Source of the DNA: Chara braunii
Taxonomy: Eukaryota > Streptophyta > Charophyceae > Charales > Characeae
Direction of reading: 5' to 3'
Length of the DNA: 27,136 nt
NCBI GenBank assembly: GCA_003427395.1
Contig: BFEA01000271.1
Span: forward strand, 126,554-153,689
The notes beneath the pieces are model-generated. The model did not search any database. It saw only the letters and a list, made by a program, of their open reading frames with translations, and was not told the DNA's origin. The translations under genes were made by a program, and so were the position numbers. This document shows positions 1 to 8,821 of the stretch, piece after piece. Position 1 is the stretch's first letter. Every line of letters begins with the position of its first letter.

Positions 1-70
<70 letters not shown>
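1..70. repeat. (GA)n microsatellite at left end
   Basis: An almost pure GA dinucleotide tract with one GAAAG interruption near position 53. It starts at the first base, so its true length is unknown. Its inverted counterpart, a CT tract, lies at 24340-24482, immediately outside the other terminal inverted repeat. Confidence 0.98.
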
Positions 71-604
71 TACTATATTTGAACAGCGAGTCAATTCGCA
101 GTTATCGGTGTTCGACAGAGCACCTTAAGGAAGTGGTCAAACACTCATTGGCCGTCTTCCCGGATTGCCATTTGCACTCGGACGGGAACGTTAATGCGAG
201 GTTGATGTCAGGTCGTGATCTGTTTGGTGACTGACCACCTTTAAGAAGTGGCAGACCGCCTTCAAGAAGTGTCAAGCAGTCGTTGGTGATGGCTGTGTAT
301 TTGTTTCCCGCACGTTATCAGTTGTCGGCGCGGATTGCCATTAGCACTCCCAGGGAATTTGCATGTCCGCAGTGTGTGAGGTCCTTCTGTGGGATGCATC
401 CGAGACAGTAACGTATCCAGCGGGGGCCAACAGCACTACATGTTTGCAACGCCGAGCACCCATCGGCACGTATACAAGCAATGAAAGTGATCACGAGCCT
501 TCTACATCGGTAGAAATGACCACCTTCACGAAGTGCAAAATAGTCGGCGGTCAGAGGACTCTAGTGCTGAAAGCATTCTTAGGGGACCTTGCGGTCGTGT
601 TCAT

Positions 605-1152
605 AACTTATTGGCGTAGCAATAGATGCTCACCAAACAGTTTTGCATGTCGATTGTATGGACACATCATTTGATGCTTACAAGCAAGCACTGGCTGATT
701 CCAGGACCTTCTACCCGGTGTGGATCTTTGAGAGCAGATTTGACGCAATCCACCATTAGATCCATTCCGGCGAGGGGGACCTGCCATCTTGCCGCTGTTT
801 ACTGTACTCATCACGTGGGAATCGACGACGTGAGGAACCGACAATGAACACTCTTAGGCGACTTTGGGGCCGTGTTTGAAACTTATCAGCGTAGCACTAG
901 ATGCTCGCCAATCAGTTTTGGATGTCGGTTATATCGACACATCATATGATGCCTTACAAGCAAACTGTGGTCGGATCCCGGCCCCCATCCCCGGTGTGGA
1001 TCATTGAGAGAAGATTTGACGCAATCCACCGTTACATCCACATCGGAAAGGCGGACCGGTCATTCTGCCGCTGTTCAGTGTAGTCATCATGTGGGAGTCG
1101 ACATCGCAAGAACCCGACGATGTTCCAATTGGGACGTGCTCTTGCTTCGTGA
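605..1152 (+). repeat. Two tandem 274-bp subrepeats inside the left arm
   Basis: The stretch beginning AACTTATTGGCGTAG at 605 recurs as AACTTATCAGCGTAG at 879, an offset of 274 bp. Both copies share TAGATGCTC, CAGTTTTG, a CATCATATGATG-type palindrome (first copy altered), CGGTGTGGATC, TTTGACGCAATCCACC and a TCATCA/GTGGGA block. The same doublet is seen in reverse in the right arm (about 23560-24110), so the duplication predates arm divergence. Confidence 0.8.
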
Positions 1153-1236
1153 TGTGCAGGTGCTTACCGACGGTGCGTTCGATCCCCTCCTCGACGTGAA
1201 GCAAAGTACGAGGGAACTGCTCAGGGTTCACACCAG

Positions 1237-1258
1237 AAGTGCGATTGAACTCGCACTT
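1237..1258. repeat. Copy of the dispersed 22-bp palindrome, left arm
   Basis: Arms AAGTGCGA and TCGCACTT flank the six bases TTGAAC. This is one of the cleanest copies of a motif found across the whole window. The equivalent place in the right arm (23296-23317) is less perfect. Confidence 0.85.
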
Positions 1259-1630
1259 TGATGGAGAAGCAGGTGCGCACTCCGTCAGCGCGATGATTTA
1301 ATATGGACATTGGCTTGTCATTTGTATATTCCTGGATGAAAATGTCATCAAATCTATGTGTCGAGAAGATACATATCCATTCATACAAGTATCTCTTGTC
1401 ATTACAAATATCGAGATGGAAACATCTCAAGTTGCCTAGTGTTTTTCCAAAGGTGAAGTTGCACAGCACACGAAGAGTTTCCAGAAATCATTCAATGCAA
1501 AAAATTCATTCAATGGCAAATTGTAAAGTACACAGATGCATTTCCAAAAATCATTGAATGCAAAAAATCATGCAATCCCACATTTCAAGGTACACGGAGG
1601 CTTTCCAAAAATCACAAAGTACATGGAACC

Positions 1631-2690
1631 AATTTCACATTCCGCAAGACATGACACAAACGATAATCTTTTTCGCGATTTATCCATTTCGTCTAAAAGA
1701 CAGAAGGCCTGTAAAAAAAATATCATTTTCTGCGAACTTGCGTAAATGATCAGTCTTCCAGTGATAACACAGAAGGTAACAATTTCGACAAATCATCAAT
1801 TTTTGTGAACACCTCGTATTGATCCTTCTGGGTCAAACAACGTCGAAACACATGGGTCAAGCACACATACATTCTGGGAATAGCACAATTGATGAACATT
1901 TTTCCGAACTTGCAGTCATGAACAAGCTGGCGTTGACAACACACAAAGTAATCATTTTGGCAAATTTGGGGACACGAACGGTTTAATCACAAATGCACAG
2001 CATCCAAAGTGCGAATATGTTCGCATTTCTCATACGGAAACAACAGTCAGCATTCCGTGGAGAGCACGAGATGTATTCTGGGGATAACAAAATTGGTAAT
2101 CATTTAGTGCACCGCTGAATCCGTAAAAGAACTTCAAACACACATACATTCTGGCGATAATTGGTTTCCGAATAGAGAAGAAGTTCGCAATTGTCATATG
2201 GAACCAACAGACAGCATTCAGTGGAGACAAGCAGAGGGGGTGAACCGTAAAACAGGGCGGCACGCGTAGAACAGGGGCGAGCCAAAACATGTGAAAGCTG
2301 GGCGGTCGGGGTGGGGCGGGGGAGGGGGGCTTTCACACCACAAAGTCTCGCGAAAGAAAGAGATAAGCACGAAATAATTTGGCGACCAATAAGAAATCGT
2401 TGATATCTTTCACCAATATCTTCCTAAATGAACCAGAGTATCGAGCCCCACGAGCATGAGTGTAAACAATGTCCACAAGAGGACGAAGACGTCCCATGAG
2501 CAACACAGGAGCACAACCTGGAAACGAACAAACGCAGCACGGTGCTGCCGCGGTCGTAGAGGACATAAGGAGAACAACCCGAAAACAAACAAAGGGAGCA
2601 CAAAGCCAGGATAATCACATCCGATATGTAAGCGTCTACTTAAAAGATACTGCACCACGTGACTGGGATATTTACATCGGCATCTAAGAT
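1631..2690. other. Gene-free interval with small duplications
   Basis: No convincing coding region. It contains a palindrome copy at 2007-2028 and repeated blocks: CACACATACATTCTGG occurs near 1863 and again near 2139, and a block near 2034 (CAACAGTCAGCATTC) recurs diverged near 2203 (CAACAGACAGCATTC). The segment ACAACCTGGAAACGAACAAA near 2514 recurs near 2753. Short ORFs in all frames show no recognisable domain. Confidence 0.6.
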
Positions 2691-2695
2691 TCTAC

Positions 2696-2736
2696 TTCAT
2701 GTTAGCGTCCGCTGCAACCCTGTAGCGGATGTTGCG
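2696..2736 (-). pseudogene. Remnant of Ulp1 protease C-terminus (second fragment)
   Basis: Read on the minus strand this short piece gives NIRYRVAADANMK, close to NIRLRIAVDIL at the C-terminal end of the larger Ulp1 pseudogene at 3042-4067. It sits in a duplicated block that also shares the flanking GGGATAT..ACATCG..C..CTAAG sequence with the next fragment. The match is short, so this is an inference supported mainly by its position in a repeat series. Confidence 0.5.
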
Positions 2737-2892
2737 CGGCAAGCAATGAGAACAACCTGGAAACAAACAAAGGCAGCACGGCGCTCCCAAAAATCCTACG
2801 AGTAAAGATGACAGGTTCTTTGAAATGAAGAACCCTTAAAAAATTGCTACAGCACGAGGCTGGGATATTCACATCGACACCTAAGCGTTTAC

Positions 2893-2960
2893 TTGATTAA
2901 AACGTCCACTGCAATCCGGTACCTCGTCAAAACAATAGCACAGCTCGAACCGACCGACTG
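2893..2960 (-). pseudogene. Remnant of Ulp1 protease C-terminus (first fragment)
   Basis: The minus strand reads QSVGSSCAIV, then YRIAVDVLIK. This resembles the catalytic-Cys neighbourhood SDGSNCGVF and the tail IRLRIAVDIL of the Ulp1 pseudogene just upstream, with the stretch between them deleted. It looks like an internally deleted duplicate of the end of that gene. Confidence 0.6.
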
Positions 2961-3041
2961 CTAGACCAAGTGGGAATAGATTCGCACTTCTGCTTATGGC
3001 CTTTCGAAGAAAAAACTACACGTAATTTAACAACAGGGGTA

Positions 3042-4067
3042 TTATTCAGAGCCTTGGAGTATGTCCACCGCAATCCTCAGCCTGATGTTTGGAATGTCGT
3101 TTTGGGCTATCGGAAATGGTGGCGGATAGCCGGGTGCAAGAAATGAAGCGAAGGCGAGCATGAAAACACCGCAGTTCGACCCGTCCGACTATTGAGGGAC
3201 ACCTTGAACAACGACCTTGGGCTCCAGGAGATCCAGTTTCATTTTTTAACCATATTTACAAACTGCTTCGTCATGGAGGTATTGCGTGAAGTTCGCAAGC
3301 ACATCGGAAGAAAAACTGTCATCGTCGTGTAGGAGGGAGTCGTAGTACTCCGACCGTTGTTATCGGACACATAACAGGGTCCAATGCACTCGATTTTTAT
3401 GGACAGGAATCAAGACCATGTGGTACGAGAAAATATTCACATATTTTGTCAATCTCGCAACCCTTTCATGACGATAGGTGTCACCGACGAGCTTGGTATA
3501 GAAAAAGGGACCGAAAATGTAAAGAGAGGGACACCCAAGCAACGTAGCATTGCCAAGCAAAGCCAAGTATGACTTCACCACCTCGTCGGAAAGCCATTCC
3601 TCCTAGACAAGAGTCTGAAGACTTTTTATGCTCAACGGAATTGAACTGACCCCTTTGCGAACCGAGGAAACCACCTCGTGGCCGTTGCTGAAATCTCCGC
3701 AGACGTCCTGCAGCATTCGCAAGTCCATAGCGCTAAGCTCCTCAGTGGGCAAGGGAACGCGAAAACATGATGTAGCCCCAACTACACAAACACCCACGAA
3801 CAAGTGTGAGGAGTGACCAAAAGCACCGGGGCGAAATAACTAAGAAGTGTCTGCCCTTTTCCCGTAAATGTTGAATGTGTCCTTGGCGATGTACTTTAGA
3901 TACGGGTCTCTCAAGACACCCCGTTTGGCATCGTCATCAGACCCATCAGACAAAGCCGGACGCTTTCAATAGACGCAGTCAAATGTTTCCGCAAAGTTTC
4001 CTCCTTATCTATTCCACAAGCCTTCAGAACCCTGACAACTCTCTAAGAAAGGCGAGGCATCTGGACC
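3042..4067 (-). pseudogene. Ulp1/SENP-type (C48) SUMO protease, broken by in-frame stops
   Basis: Ulp1-family cysteine proteases cleave SUMO from proteins. One minus-strand reading frame from about 4067 to the TAA at 3042-3044 shows the family order: EEWLSDEVVKSYL (WLxD helix), IFGPFFYTKL, KYVNIF, VLIPVHKNRVHWTLL (catalytic His before Trp), SEYYDSLL (catalytic Asp), VPQ then SDGSNCGVFML (catalytic Cys), and IPNIRLRIAVDIL. In-frame stops sit at 4005, 3966, 3840, 3603, 3360, 3246 and 3189 (lowest coordinate of each); no frameshift is needed. The stop at 3189 occupies the Gln normally just before the DG..CG motif (a CAG to TAG change would explain it). The upstream part (KRPALSD to IYGKRADTS) is protein-like but unassigned. 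A candidate intron (4331 down to 4061) would join it in frame to the upstream ORF, so it may be the 3' end of the ParB gene rather than a separate one. Confidence 0.9.
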
Positions 4068-4314
4068 CTTTTAAACAACCCTACACTTGACAACTTCTTC
4101 GGTGAAGCGGACAATGAACTCCCTGAAAAACATTGCTCGCGCACGCGTTTTAAAGGCTTCATGGGCAGGGACATTGACAACCTCACACTTGTAAAACATA
4201 GAAAATAACCCACAACCCACAAACTTTTTTTTAACAAGTGGTAATAGGTATATGAGCCCATCACATCAGTTTGGACGAACACTGAGCTGGCTAGTGACAG
4301 ATATGTGAGTGCTC

Positions 4315-5481
4315 CTATTCACAATTCTTACCGTGCTCGGGAGTCCTTTGAGGGAAATCGCCCTCCTGTCGCGCCATTGCGCCAACGTTCACGGAGGATT
4401 CGACGTTCTGCACCTCGGCCACGGCTGTGTCGCTAACCAGCTCGGTGGCAGCTGAGTCGCTAGGCAAGTCGATGGCTTCGTGAAGCAGCATTTCGCGACC
4501 GGCATTGAGGACAGACACTCGATCACCCTGTTCTGCACCGCAACGGGTGGACGACGAATCATGATCTTTCTGCTCTGGATCCATCTTGATGCTGACGACC
4601 ACCTCACCGCCTTCCACGGAGGATTCGAAGTTCTGCACCTCGGCCACACCTGAGTCGCTAACCAGTTCGGTGGCAGTCGAGTCGTTTCCCAAGTCGATGG
4701 CTTCATGAAGTACCATTTCCCGATCGGTACTGAGGGCAGACGCTCGATCACCCTGTTCTTCACCGCAACGGGTGGGCGAAGAATCATCATCTTTCCGCTG
4801 TGGATCCAGCTGGATGCCAACCGTCACCTTACCGCCTTCCACCACGGTTTGTCCGCCTTTCTCATCACCATGAACCCGTGCCTCCACCACGGGTTCTTCT
4901 TCGCCTTTCTCATCGCCAAGAAGGCGAGCTTCCACGAACGTCCACTGACCTCCCTTAACTACACCCTCTCGCGTCGTGGCCACAGCCGAACCACTGTGCA
5001 GAACCTCTTCGGACGTCTCGATCACTAGCTCTCCTGCGTCGAGCCCCTTCACGACTTCGCGAGCCGGCCAATGTTGAGTCTCCTCTTCCCACTGCAGAGC
5101 ATGCGTTTCCCCCGGAGCTGTTGTACTCTTGCTGTCAGTGTCCACGGACGCACCCTCCGAAGCATGACTTTCATACTCGGTACCCCCGGTCTCCAAGACT
5201 TTGCGAGACTGCCAGTGTTGAGTCTCCTCTTCCCGCTGTACAGCATGCGCTCCCGGAGAGCGCTCCTCTTCCCCAGGAGCCGCTGTACTCTTGCCGTCAA
5301 TGTCGACTGGTACACCCTCCGAAGCATGATGTTCGTACTTGCCAGCCCCGGTCTCCAACACTCCTGCAGCGGGCCCCTCCAGCACGTCGCGAGACCGCCA
5401 GTCTCGAGTCTCAACGTATGAGAACGGAGGTGAGCAGGGGAACCCTGTGCCCAACTGAAGATGTGGGGGGTAGGACGTCAT
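4315..5481 (-). CDS. Acidic, internally duplicated C-terminal ORF of the ParB-methylase gene
   Basis: An open frame of 388 codons from ATG at 5481 to TAG at 4315. It is in the same frame as the ORFs at 5623-6465 and 6490-8769, separated from the former only by TGA codons at 5623 and 5536, so it is probably the downstream part of one long gene rather than an independent protein. It is low complexity and rich in Glu, Ser and Gly, with two internal duplications: a unit with HASEG..VD.D.KST.APGE seen twice near the start, and a unit with DDDSSPTRCGEEQGDR / HDSSSTRCGAEQGDR followed by HEAIDL and ATELVSD seen twice near the end. No catalytic domain is visible. Near the end GGTAAGAAT forms a plausible splice donor leading toward the Ulp1 region. 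Confidence 0.55.
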   Translation of the reverse strand: MTSYPPHLQLGTGFPCSPPFSYVETRDWRSRDVLEGPAAGVLETGAGKYEHHASEGVPVDIDGKSTAAPGEEERSPGAHAVQREEETQHWQSRKVLETGGTEYESHASEGASVDTDSKSTTAPGETHALQWEEETQHWPAREVVKGLDAGELVIETSEEVLHSGSAVATTREGVVKGGQWTFVEARLLGDEKGEEEPVVEARVHGDEKGGQTVVEGGKVTVGIQLDPQRKDDDSSPTRCGEEQGDRASALSTDREMVLHEAIDLGNDSTATELVSDSGVAEVQNFESSVEGGEVVVSIKMDPEQKDHDSSSTRCGAEQGDRVSVLNAGREMLLHEAIDLPSDSAATELVSDTAVAEVQNVESSVNVGAMARQEGDFPQRTPEHGKNCE

Positions 5482-5622
5482 ATTTTCTTGGCCCCGCCGA
5501 ACTGTAGCGTCAGGAGCACTTCTGGCGGAAGGCCTTCAGGGCGACGTCAGCAACTCCGAATGTATTCGGAGTTTGTGGCGCTCGCCCGAGCTGAGGGAAC
5601 TGACAGTCGCACCTTCGCTCCT

Positions 5623-6465
5623 TCACAATGCAGGCATCCCGCCCTCCAAGCAAAACGAAGACGCAGTTCCCATCAAGGAATGGATTCGCCGCTCCGGAAA
5701 TGCCGCCGTATGCTGCAGACGTTCGCCCTCTTCCAGGAGCAAGGTGTTGTGCACAGGAGACCTCTGTTGCGCACGGTGGGATAGACTCTCCCCGACATCG
5801 GGAAACAAAGTCCTCGCAGACAAGTGCGAATCTACTCGCACTTGATCAGACCTCAGGGTGGCCACGTCTCGCATGTCGGAATCTCGACTCTCTACGCAGT
5901 GGCTGTTAGTTTCCCTATACTGGGGACTCCCGGACGTTCTACGCTTTCCGCCCGACCCCTTCCCGCCCGACCCCTTCCCGCCCGACCCCTTCCCGCCCGA
6001 CCCCTTCCCGCCTGATCCTTTTCCGCTCGACCCCTTTCCAGCCGACCCCTTTCCGCCGGACGCCTTTTCTCCCGACGATGTTTCGCCCGTTCCCTGTCCG
6101 GCAAATCGTGAGCCGTCTCCTCCATCACCTCCGCCGTCTCCTTCGTCTCCTCCTTCACTGCTTCCCGGATGCTGACCGGCCGACGGAGGTTGCGGCATGC
6201 GCCAGTCAATGCCATGAGACGGTGTCGTCTCCAGTGCGTAGAAAGGCGCTCGAAACTCCAACATTTTCTTGGCGTACAACTCATCTAGCTTTTGGACTGC
6301 ATTCGCATCGACGTCCGGCAGGCTCCTGTCGGGGTTCATAACCCTCAAATGCTCCACCAGAGCACCTCTCGCCTTTTTCTTAAATAGACCCGCTCCCAGT
6401 CTGTTCATTACACTCCACTTGCCATCGGCTTCCTTCATTGCCATGACCCACTTTCTTTTCTTCAC
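5623..6465 (-). CDS. Linker ORF with Gly-Ser-Lys repeat, same frame as the methylase-like ORF
   Basis: This 280-codon frame continues the 6490-8769 frame after a single TGA at 6490-6492; the residues across the stop (GHNVV, stop, HPRIFQPAV) read naturally, as if TGG or CGA had become TGA. Residues 1-80 form a basic region (MKKRKWVMAMKEADGKW, LFKKKARGALVEHL, ELYAKKMLEFRAPFY) that looks structured but is unassigned. A Gly-rich tract then a GKGSG pentapeptide repeat follow (about residues 130-175). One copy of the dispersed 22-bp palindrome (5821-5844) lies inside the coding sequence. It ends at TGA 5623 but the frame continues open to another TGA at 5536 and then into the 4315-5481 ORF. Confidence 0.6.
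   Translation of the reverse strand: MKKRKWVMAMKEADGKWSVMNRLGAGLFKKKARGALVEHLRVMNPDRSLPDVDANAVQKLDELYAKKMLEFRAPFYALETTPSHGIDWRMPQPPSAGQHPGSSEGGDEGDGGGDGGDGSRFAGQGTGETSSGEKASGGKGSAGKGSSGKGSGGKGSGGKGSGGKGSGGKGSGGKRRTSGSPQYRETNSHCVESRDSDMRDVATLRSDQVRVDSHLSARTLFPDVGESLSHRAQQRSPVHNTLLLEEGERLQHTAAFPERRIHSLMGTASSFCLEGGMPAL
5821..5844. repeat. Palindrome copy inside coding sequence
   Basis: Nine-base perfect arms CAAGTGCGA and TCGCACTTG around ATCTAC. It is the most perfect copy I found and lies within the 5623-6465 minus-strand ORF, where it encodes part of QVRVDSHL. Confidence 0.9.
5944..6075 (-). repeat. 15-bp minisatellite encoding GSGGK repeats
   Basis: About nine copies of a 15-bp unit (plus strand CCCGACCCCTTCCCG, with later units diverging to CTTTTCC/CTTTCC) sit inside the 5623-6465 ORF. 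The 15-bp period keeps the frame and yields a flexible Gly/Ser/Lys linker on the minus strand. The five units nearest 5944 are nearly identical, suggesting recent expansion. Confidence 0.9.
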
Positions 6466-6489
6466 AGCAGGTTGGAATATCCTTGGGTG

Positions 6490-8769
6490 TCAGACGACGT
6501 TGTGTCCCCAGACATCCTTCGACGTGAACCGGTGATGCTTGCCAAAAAAGAAGAGTCTGTCGTTCTCCCAGGTATCATGGTCCCCAGGGAGCTTGTCACA
6601 AGGTTTGTAATCATAGTGTCTCTCTTCCTCCCCGTCATCAGACGATTGGTCGTCGACTTTTTCGCACCCAAACACACGCTTCAAACCGGCAGGGGACGTG
6701 CTATATCTCTGAGGACCACCTTCCCCTTCATCACCAACCTGTCCAACCACCCGAGGAAGTGACATGGACTCGAAATCGAAGGTTTCGAAGTCGCTCAGCT
6801 CCTCCATGTCTTCAGCATCGAAAGGGTCCTCCTCGTCAAACTGCGCCTTGTAGTTTTCGAGGGTGAGCGGTTCGGCCATCAAGAAGTAAACGTGCTCCAG
6901 CCTTCTCAGGAAATTCGAGACAGATTCCCTGGGTGTATCGTGGTACCCATTCAGCACACCGAACACCAGGTTTCTCCGTCGACTGTATTCGAGGTCGGTC
7001 TGAGCAGGCGGCCCGGGTTGGAAAAGGAAGTCCCAAACCTCCGTCCTTTTGTTCCCCGACAATTTCCAATACATATCACGTTTGGGATCCAAGTTCCGTT
7101 CGCCAGTGGTCAGCACAAAAGAGCAATAATTGCGAGTGTCTGCCACGCGTGTCTTCACGAACTCGTTAAGGTAATCGATCATGTTCGCCTTGTCCTCCAA
7201 CGCGACGACGTTCCGACCGTTGCGTAGGAACTCCCACACGACAGACGCATGCGCCTTCCCAAAGAAAAAAATAGTTTGCCCAACTCTGTAAAAGTTTTCG
7301 AGTAGACCAAGTAGGTGGGACGGTTTCCGCTCCTCGTCCCCGTAAGTAGGTCCACGAACACTTGTCACGTTGCCGTCCTCCCACAGGCTACGAGGGAACC
7401 TGTCGTCGTCCGCCACGTCGAAACACGCCAGAGCCTGTCCTGATGGGTCCGACGAACAAACAGCTTTCGAGCGGGCCGCCACCGCGTGTTTGCCCGGACT
7501 TGGACCATGAGCACGGGGAGCCTTTGTCGGGCTACTGACCGGGAAGACTGAGACTGTGTTGTCTGCCAGGCTCTCGCCATTGAAAATCACGTACAGGCGA
7601 TCACACTCCTCAACCAACATATTGCCTTCCCGGATAGTGGCCTGCCTTTGTGCATGGCGCACCCACTTCCCTGTCCTGACATGATGGACGCTAAGCCTGG
7701 CCATGCCTTTCAAGAAACTGAGCTCCCAACGAGAGGGGAAGAAGATTACAAGTGCCCTGTGCGTTGGCGACAGTGTTTGGAGAACGCCTTGCAAGTTTGC
7801 GAAATCGTCTTCTCGCCAGTCTGTGAGGAGTGTGGGATCACACAAATTGAGGACGTACAGGTTGCACACGTAATGTCGCACAATCTCGCGGATCTCAGCG
7901 AGACGACTGTGAGCTTGGGACGACATGCAACAGAAAGGAACAAGGCTGGTTACCGGGTTGGCCTTGTCCCATTTGACGTGCCTCACATCCCCGCTGACCC
8001 TGATCGTGTCTCGAACTTCTTCTTCCATCCATCGTAAGATGGAACGGACGGACTTTTCGAAAGATTTTGGGAACCTGTCATCCTCGTACATTCTCTTCGT
8101 GTCGTCGAGGGACTCCTTCTCGTGCGGAAGAGTACGTTTGTAAGTGTTCACGTACTCCACCGCGCCCTGGAAATGCTTTCGCAGTTCGACCCACACCTGT
8201 TTCGTGAGTCCCTGCGGCCCGAACTCCGCCAGAAGCTGCCCCTCGGTCCGGAAAAAAGGGCTCCCGTAGCTCCAAACCCCTTCGTCCTCCTCCGTTTCAA
8301 GGAACAAGATGTAGTGGAATATGCGGACCATCATGCGGTCCACTTTCCTCTTCGCGACCATGTTTTTAATTCCAGGCTTATGTTGTCGTTTCAGATGCCC
8401 GCCCGCCGATTGCACGAACACTCCCCTTAGTGCGAGAATGTCGTCGAGGATCGACAGTTTCTCGACATCGGTCATGTCGGCGAGACACTGCCAACATAAC
8501 ATGTCCGGTTCCTTCACGACCACGAAAAACTTGTCGTCCGCTTGCGTTTTCTTTTTGGTCGGAGGCGGCGGAACCCTGACCAGCCACCCCCATCTCCGTT
8601 TCACCAGCCGCCGCTTTCGAGCCCATTTCCGGAATTGCTTGAAGACCCGGAGATCTGTCTGGCATGTATTTGCCCGGCTTCGACAACGGCGTCTTCCCGT
8701 CGCCGCCCAACAACTTTCCCTCCACCCATTTTTCGTAGAACTCCATGCCTTTGCGGAAAACGTCATCAC
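6490..8769 (-). CDS. Degenerate beta-class DNA methyltransferase-like region of the ParB fusion
   Basis: The longest open frame (759 codons), ending at TGA 6490. Real coding in this frame probably begins near 8650-8575, because the first 40 or so residues overlap sequence that reads better in the ParB frame. Residues 300-355 (YVLNLCDPTLLTDW, DDFANLQGVL, ALVIFF) resemble the motif IV region of N6/N4 methyltransferases, where DPPY or DPPW is expected and DPT is found. Residues 481-525 (RKPSHLLGLLENFYRVG, FFFGKAHASV, NVVALE) resemble the terminal K-P..L / D-P-F-x-G-x-G / G-I-E block, with the SAM-binding glycines lost. The order IV before I is that of the beta class. An acidic tail (about 645-715) follows. 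ParB-methylase fusions are common in bacteria and phages; here the enzyme would be inactive if this reading is right. Assignment is by eye only. Confidence 0.6.
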   Translation of the reverse strand: MMTFSAKAWSSTKNGWRESCWAATGRRRCRSRANTCQTDLRVFKQFRKWARKRRLVKRRWGWLVRVPPPPTKKKTQADDKFFVVVKEPDMLCWQCLADMTDVEKLSILDDILALRGVFVQSAGGHLKRQHKPGIKNMVAKRKVDRMMVRIFHYILFLETEEDEGVWSYGSPFFRTEGQLLAEFGPQGLTKQVWVELRKHFQGAVEYVNTYKRTLPHEKESLDDTKRMYEDDRFPKSFEKSVRSILRWMEEEVRDTIRVSGDVRHVKWDKANPVTSLVPFCCMSSQAHSRLAEIREIVRHYVCNLYVLNLCDPTLLTDWREDDFANLQGVLQTLSPTHRALVIFFPSRWELSFLKGMARLSVHHVRTGKWVRHAQRQATIREGNMLVEECDRLYVIFNGESLADNTVSVFPVSSPTKAPRAHGPSPGKHAVAARSKAVCSSDPSGQALACFDVADDDRFPRSLWEDGNVTSVRGPTYGDEERKPSHLLGLLENFYRVGQTIFFFGKAHASVVWEFLRNGRNVVALEDKANMIDYLNEFVKTRVADTRNYCSFVLTTGERNLDPKRDMYWKLSGNKRTEVWDFLFQPGPPAQTDLEYSRRRNLVFGVLNGYHDTPRESVSNFLRRLEHVYFLMAEPLTLENYKAQFDEEDPFDAEDMEELSDFETFDFESMSLPRVVGQVGDEGEGGPQRYSTSPAGLKRVFGCEKVDDQSSDDGEEERHYDYKPCDKLPGDHDTWENDRLFFFGKHHRFTSKDVWGHNVV

Positions 8770-8821
8770 CGACCGTCACGAGCGGCATCCACTGCCTCAA
8801 TGCATTGCCAATGGCAGCGAC

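Larger units (their letters stand above)
71..1630 (+). repeat. Left long terminal inverted repeat
   Basis: From about 81 (GAACAGCG) to about 1630 this arm matches the reverse complement of 22955-24330 with frequent small differences. Anchors include the block GTTATCGGTGTTCGACAGAG at 101-120, the ACTACATGT block near 435, the block ending in GGAACCGAC near 840, TTCCAATTGGGACGTGCTC near 1123, and TTTCCAGAAATCATTCAA near 1480. The left arm has about 300 extra bases (about 135-435) not present on the right. Small ORFs here mirror those in the other arm because the DNA is repeated; I see no sign that they are genes. Such long arms fit a large DNA transposon. Confidence 0.85.

Noticed and set aside
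363-1261. Several plus-strand ORFs of 60-103 codons in the left arm
   Set aside because: They mirror ORFs in the right arm because the DNA is repeated; they differ in frame and stops between arms and show no protein-level conservation or domain.
5049-5784. Plus-strand ORFs opposite the 4315-6465 genes (for example 5071-5421 and 5461-5784)
   Set aside because: They are antisense to a longer frame with internal protein repeats and have no domain of their own.
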